Below, one piece after another: positions 60,027-64,000 of a DNA stretch of 64,000 nucleotides. Source of the DNA: Amarolinea aalborgensis (GTDB lineage: Bacteria > Chloroflexota > Anaerolineae > SSC4 > Amarolineaceae); the NCBI RefSeq assembly GCF_900491745.1, contig NZ_UETR01000014.1, positions 36,961 through 100,960 on the forward strand, written 5' to 3'. Under the pieces are notes generated by a model. It was not told where the DNA came from. It saw nothing but the letters and a program-made list of their open reading frames with translations, and made no database searches. Position 1 is the stretch's first letter; each line of letters starts with the position of its first letter. The position numbers and the translations under genes are program-made.

Positions 60027-61583
60027 CTACTGCTTCCGGTAGTCGCGCGCAAAGAGAATGCTGTTGAGGACAAAGAAGAAGACCGCGAGGGCGAGCAGGG
60101 CGAGCAGATGCTGGGGGTTGGGCCAGGCGCCGACGAGGAAAAGACGCTGGAAGGCCTCGCGACCGTAGTAAACCGGCAGGGCGTAGGCCAGGTATTGGAT
60201 GGGCAGGCGCAGGCCGCTGATGGGGAGGAAGAAGCCGCTGAAAAAGACGGCCGCCAGCAGCGAGATCATCGAAAGCTGCACCGCCTGGCTTTCTGATTGG
60301 GAAATGATGGAGATGAAAAAGCCCCATCCCAGCGAGGCCGCCGTCACCAGCAGCAGGGTCAGCACAAAGGCCCAGAAACTGCCAAAGAACGGCACGCCCA
60401 GTACGCGAATCAGCGCGGTCAGGATGCCGCCGAGCGCCACCCCCAGGATGATGTAGCTCAGATACTTGCCGGCGAGAATTTCGATCGGCGCGATGGGCGC
60501 AACGCGGAAAATCTCGTCCGCGCCCAGGATCTTCTCACGCACCAGGGAGAGCGCGCCAAAGGTGACGGCCAGGTGCTGGAGGAGCAGCGCCAGCACGGCC
60601 GGCGCGTAGAAGTCAATGTAACCAGGCGGCCGACCATGCAGGCGCTCGCTGTTGATGTTGCGAATGTCCAGCGTGAAGGGGTTGACCAGCACTTCCGGCG
60701 GGATGTCACGCAGCAGCGTGCCAACCTCTTGCAGTTGATTCAGCAGCCCGCGCGCCTTTTGCAGTTGCGCGCGCGATTTTGGCACATCGCCGCCGCCGGC
60801 GCGGTTGAGCTGCGTGCGAGCCTCGCGAATAGTGGCTTTCATCTCGGTCAGCGCTGCGCGCGACGCCTGCAGCTTTTGCACTTCGTCGGCTGAGCCGCCG
60901 GCGGCTTCGCCGACCACCGCGTAGACGCTGCCGCTCAGCCCCAAGGCCGTGTCCAGGCCCACGGATGCGGCATCCACCTGCTTCTCTAGTTCGTCCAGCC
61001 GCGCCAGCGCCGTCGTCGTATCGCCATTCCCCAGGGCTTGATCCAATTCGTCCAGGCGCGTCAACGTATCCTGTGAAAATTCATCCAGGCCGGCCGACAG
61101 CGTGCGCGCACGGGCCAGCCCTTCGACGACCAGGTCTTGGTTGATGCGCGTGACCAGCGCATTGACCAGGTAGGCGGCATAGTCCGCGCCCACGGGGTCA
61201 ATTTCGTTGACGAGGACCGTCAGGGTGATGGGGTGGCCGCTGCGGAATTCGGCATAGGCGTCGGCCGGAAACTGCGCCAGCACATCCACTTCTTTGTTGG
61301 CGAGCTTCTGCTGCCCGGCGGCGGCGTCGCTGGTGATTGCCACCACCTTGATCGGCCCACCGTACGCGCCGGCAATGGATTCGATCTGGCTGCGCACCGC
61401 GGCCCCTTCTGGCACCACCATCAGCACCTTCACCTGGGGCCGGGCGCCGGTGTAACCAACGCCGAAGAGGAGCAGGATGAGAAAGGGGCCGAGAATGAGG
61501 GTCAGCACCAGGCGCGGCTGGCGCAGCACCTCCCAGATTTCCTTGCTGGGAAAAGAAATCAAACGCAGTAGAAACTTCGGCAT
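60027..61583 (-). CDS. ABC-2 type transporter permease with large external domain
   Basis: A 518-residue permease of the ABC2_membrane_3 (YhaP/NatB/DrrB-like) type: one N-terminal membrane helix (VLTLILGPFLILLLFGVGY), a ~270-residue extracytoplasmic domain with a helical, possibly coiled part (LDELDQALGNGDTTTALARL), then about five C-terminal helices (AVLALLLQHLAVTFGALSLV, IQYLAYALPVYYG). It pairs with the ATPase 5 nt upstream to export a lipid, drug or sodium-like substrate. Confidence 0.88.
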   Translation of the reverse strand: MPKFLLRLISFPSKEIWEVLRQPRLVLTLILGPFLILLLFGVGYTGARPQVKVLMVVPEGAAVRSQIESIAGAYGGPIKVVAITSDAAAGQQKLANKEVDVLAQFPADAYAEFRSGHPITLTVLVNEIDPVGADYAAYLVNALVTRINQDLVVEGLARARTLSAGLDEFSQDTLTRLDELDQALGNGDTTTALARLDELEKQVDAASVGLDTALGLSGSVYAVVGEAAGGSADEVQKLQASRAALTEMKATIREARTQLNRAGGGDVPKSRAQLQKARGLLNQLQEVGTLLRDIPPEVLVNPFTLDIRNINSERLHGRPPGYIDFYAPAVLALLLQHLAVTFGALSLVREKILGADEIFRVAPIAPIEILAGKYLSYIILGVALGGILTALIRVLGVPFFGSFWAFVLTLLLVTAASLGWGFFISIISQSESQAVQLSMISLLAAVFFSGFFLPISGLRLPIQYLAYALPVYYGREAFQRLFLVGAWPNPQHLLALLALAVFFFVLNSILFARDYRKQ

Positions 61584-61588
61584 GGCGC

Positions 61589-62569
61589 TTACCCCTGTTT
61601 CTTTGCCTCATGCTGTTCGATCAAGCGCACGAAGACATCATCGAATTTCAAATCCACGATATCCACGCTGTCCAGGTCGAGCTTCTGCTCGTACAACGTC
61701 TGCACGATGAGCGGGAGGCGAGTTTGGGCATCGTCCACCACGATGCGCAGGTGATCGAAGCCGCGGCTTTCGGTGCTGCGCACCCAAGGAAAAGCCTCCA
61801 GGAGCGTCTTATGCTCACGCGTCATCTGATCGGCGATGATGTCAATCGCCTCGCCGCCCAGGGCACGCGCGCGCAGGTCGGCTGGTGAGCCGACAGCCAC
61901 CAGTTCCCCTTTGGCGACGATTGCCACTGTGTCGCACACATCGGCTTCGTTGACATACTGTGTCGTGACGAAGATGGTGCGCCGGCCCAGGGACTTGCCG
62001 CCGGGGCCGATGCGTTCCCGATCGCGCAGGCTGCGGAACTCCTCCCATAACGCGGCGCGCAAAATCGGGTCAATGCCGGCTGTCGGTTCGTCCATGTAAA
62101 CCAGCGCAGGTTCGTGCAGCAGCGCGCACGCCAGCTCCAGACGCCGCTTCATGCCGCCGGAGATGTTGCCGGCCAGCGCGCGCTGATGTTCGCTCAACTT
62201 GACCAGTTCCAGCAGCCGCGGCAGGCGCTGCCGCCGATCATGCCAGCTCAAGCCGTAGATGGAGGCTATGAAGTTGAGGTTTTCCGCCACGCTCAGGTTG
62301 GGGTAGAGCACGAACATCTGCGGCATATAGCCGATCTGCTCGCGCTCCTGGCGCGAAAAACGGGCCGGCTCTTTGCCAAAGACCGCAACCCGTCCCTGTG
62401 TGGGGAAATAGACGCCGTTCAGCAGACGGATCAGGGTGGTCTTGCCGCTGCCGCTGGGGCCAAGCAGGCAAAAAATCTCGCCTCCCTGCACGCTCAAGTT
62501 GATATCCTTGAGCGCAACCTGCGTACCAAACACCTTGTTCACCTGGCTGACTTCGATGACTGGCGACAT
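61589..62569 (-). CDS. ABC transporter ATP-binding protein (ABC-2/NatA-like)
   Basis: A 326-residue ATPase. Walker A LLGPSGSGKTTLIRLLNG, Q-loop YMPQMFVLYPNLS, signature ISGGMKRRLELA, Walker B LVYMDEPTAGIDP and switch loop VTTQYVNEADVCD (Gln in place of the usual His before YVNEAD; worth checking against relatives, some of which share this). A C-terminal extension of ~90 residues is typical of drug-type ABC-2 ATPases. It follows hutI by 31 nt and precedes the permease by 5 nt. Confidence 0.9.
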   Translation of the reverse strand: MSPVIEVSQVNKVFGTQVALKDINLSVQGGEIFCLLGPSGSGKTTLIRLLNGVYFPTQGRVAVFGKEPARFSRQEREQIGYMPQMFVLYPNLSVAENLNFIASIYGLSWHDRRQRLPRLLELVKLSEHQRALAGNISGGMKRRLELACALLHEPALVYMDEPTAGIDPILRAALWEEFRSLRDRERIGPGGKSLGRRTIFVTTQYVNEADVCDTVAIVAKGELVAVGSPADLRARALGGEAIDIIADQMTREHKTLLEAFPWVRSTESRGFDHLRIVVDDAQTRLPLIVQTLYEQKLDLDSVDIVDLKFDDVFVRLIEQHEAKKQG

Positions 62570-62600
62570 CTCTCCCTCTCCGCTCTCTGGTCTCTGTTTT

Positions 62601-63920
62601 CTATCCTCGACTCGTCCACACCACGCGCCCCTTCTTGATCACCTCCCGCACCAGGTTGCCGCCAAAGCGATAGCCCAGGTGACGATAGTCGGGTGCGTCG
62701 AGGAGTAGAATGTCCGCCTGTTTGCCGGCTTCCAGGCTGCCCACCAGCGCGCCCAGGCCGATGGCGTGCGCGGCGTTGAGGGTGGCCGCGCAGATGGCTT
62801 CCGCGGGGGTCAGGCGCAAGTAGCGGCAGGCCAGGGCGATGATGAACTGCATGGACTCGCACCAGCAGGTGCCAGGGTTGAGGTCGGTCGCCAGCGCCAG
62901 CGCGCCGCCCAGATCAAGCAGGCGCCGCGCCGGTGTGAATTCATGGTGTCCCAGGCCAAAGGGCGTGCCAGGCAGCGCCACGCCGATGGTGTTGGATTGC
63001 GCCAGCAGCGCCAGGTGATCGTCCGGCGTGCTGACCAGGTGATCCACCGAGGTAGCGCCCAGACGCACAGCCAACGGCGTCCCGCCCAGGGGCGCAAATT
63101 CGTCCACATGCAGCTTGAGCGCCATGCCCGCGTCGGCCGCGGCCGTCAGGATGCGCTCACTTTGCGCCAGGTCGAAGACGCCTTGCTCGCAGAAGACATC
63201 ACAGAAGCGCGCGGCTGGCACATAGGTGGTGTAACCAGGCCCGCCGTCGGTTGCGGTCAACGCCACCTGGTACTGCAAATCGGCCACGGCCGGGATCACC
63301 TCGGCGACGAGATAATCCACATAGGCGTCCGTGCGGCCGCTGAACTCCGGCGGCACGGCGTGCGCGCCCAAGAAGGTGGGCGTCAGGTCCATGGCGTGAT
63401 CTTCATCTAAGATGCGGATGGCGTCCAGCATCTTGATCTCGTCATCGAGGTTGAGGCCATAGCCAGTCTTGGCCTCGGCCGTCGTCGTCCCATGCGCCAA
63501 CATGCGATCCAGGCGGCGGCTGGTTTGGGCCACCAATTCTTCGACGGAGGCGGCGCGCGTCGCCTTGACTGTGCTCACGATGCCGCCGCCAGCCTGCATG
63601 ATCTCCATGTAGCTGGCGCCGGCAATGCGCATCTCGAACTCCGCCGCGCGGTCGCCGGCCCACACCACGTGCGTGTGTGGATCTACAAAGCCCGGCAGCA
63701 CGATGCAATCGCTTGCATCCGTTAACTCATCCGCGGTGTAGTCGGCCATGATCTGCGCAGTGGCGCCGACGGCGACAATGACCTCGCCCTTGAGCGCCAG
63801 CGCGCCATCTTCGATCAACCCAATCTCCGCCATCTGCGCACCGCGACGCGGGCCCCCGCCCGGGGGCGCGGCCAGGGTCAGCAGTTGGCGAGCATGGTGG
63901 ATGATACGCGTCACATGCAT
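62601..63920 (-). CDS. hutI: Imidazolonepropionase
   Basis: A 439-residue amidohydrolase that opens 4-imidazolone-5-propanoate to formiminoglutamate, third step of histidine breakdown. Metal His residues in LPGFVDPHTHVVWAGDRAAE, substrate-binding GTTTAEAKTGYGLNLDDEIK, FLGAHAVPPEF, and metal Asp in LALATDLNPGTCWCESM. About 30 residues longer than usual, mainly an N-terminal loop. No other hut gene is adjacent; hutH is 60 kb away. It heads an operon with the ABC-2 genes by spacing, though the functions are unrelated. Confidence 0.92.
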   Translation of the reverse strand: MHVTRIIHHARQLLTLAAPPGGGPRRGAQMAEIGLIEDGALALKGEVIVAVGATAQIMADYTADELTDASDCIVLPGFVDPHTHVVWAGDRAAEFEMRIAGASYMEIMQAGGGIVSTVKATRAASVEELVAQTSRRLDRMLAHGTTTAEAKTGYGLNLDDEIKMLDAIRILDEDHAMDLTPTFLGAHAVPPEFSGRTDAYVDYLVAEVIPAVADLQYQVALTATDGGPGYTTYVPAARFCDVFCEQGVFDLAQSERILTAAADAGMALKLHVDEFAPLGGTPLAVRLGATSVDHLVSTPDDHLALLAQSNTIGVALPGTPFGLGHHEFTPARRLLDLGGALALATDLNPGTCWCESMQFIIALACRYLRLTPAEAICAATLNAAHAIGLGALVGSLEAGKQADILLLDAPDYRHLGYRFGGNLVREVIKKGRVVWTSRG

Positions 63921-64000
63921 GATGGAACCTCGTTTCAGGGCAGCAGCCCAGGCTGTTCAGATGGCAGCCATTGTACCACAAATCCACTCACAAGCCCCCG

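Noticed and set aside
61589..62601. hutI and the ABC-2 exporter as a histidine-related transport operon
   Set aside because: Spacing is operon-like, but the permease type exports lipids or drugs and is not a histidine importer; the adjacency is probably incidental.

Overview
The window is high-GC bacterial DNA (estimated by eye at about 60% G+C) with purine-rich ribosome binding sites, genes packed on both strands in short operons, and gene content best matched by a member of the Chloroflexota (Anaerolineae/Caldilineae-like). Pointers to that phylum are the LexA-type operators of the form GAAC-N4-GTTC, the DUF355 adenosine-specific kinase next to an acyl-CoA ligase, many short-period imperfect palindromes between genes, and the mix of hut genes, a PHP-type DNA polymerase X and a dockerin-tailed GH18 protein. 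The placement is inference; there is no rRNA or marker gene here and I found no tRNA.

Layout. 1-9.8 kb: the end of an ABC exporter, histidine ammonia-lyase, a nucleotide-sugar dehydrogenase, a MaoC / NAD(P)-binding / CitE-like run, a LysM protein with an Ala-Glu-Lys coiled region, and a GT1-like glycosyltransferase. 9.8-14.8 kb: an island with a Gabija-type defence operon (gajA-gajB) flanked by decayed genes, including a DUF3800 fragment. 14.8-18.5 kb: a phosphotransferase, a short FtsK-like ATPase behind a promoter carrying two LexA-type boxes, and an HD phosphohydrolase. 18.7-31.4 kb: housekeeping and envelope genes (MFS, GNAT, acyl-CoA ligase plus adenosine-specific kinase, Ca2+/Na+ exchanger, RseP protease, a large membrane glycosyltransferase), then a polysaccharide operon headed by a NusG-like antiterminator. 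31.6-36.5 kb: a ubiquitin-fold/MoaD-like domain fused to 3-methyladenine DNA glycosylase, an esterase-P450 operon, and glycogen synthase.

36.7-38.6 kb is an IS110 element sitting among repeats, with a plausible bridge-RNA gene of about 175 nt in its left end. 38.6-41.5 kb holds a thioesterase and an mhq-like quinone-detoxification operon. 41.6-52.1 kb is an accessory/defence region: a DUF5615/DUF433 toxin-antitoxin pair, a miniature-element-like structure, an orphan immunity-type gene, and a type I restriction-modification operon. In that operon HsdR has lost its helicase domain in frame, a DUF3800 remnant lies between hsdM and hsdS, and a four-helix-bundle protein carries a DNA palindrome inside its coding sequence. 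52.4-64 kb holds a secreted GH18/dockerin protein, PolX, a histidine phosphatase, an SDR, a complete IS4-family element with 12-bp target duplications, an ABC-2 exporter, and imidazolonepropionase.

The theme that recurs across the window is a set of short-period imperfect palindromes of at least seven sequence types (A to G below). Both insertion sequences lie in or beside them, and one lies in frame inside the four-helix-bundle gene. Together with two tiny in-frame insertions in hsdM and hsdS, these are the best candidates for undescribed biology here.
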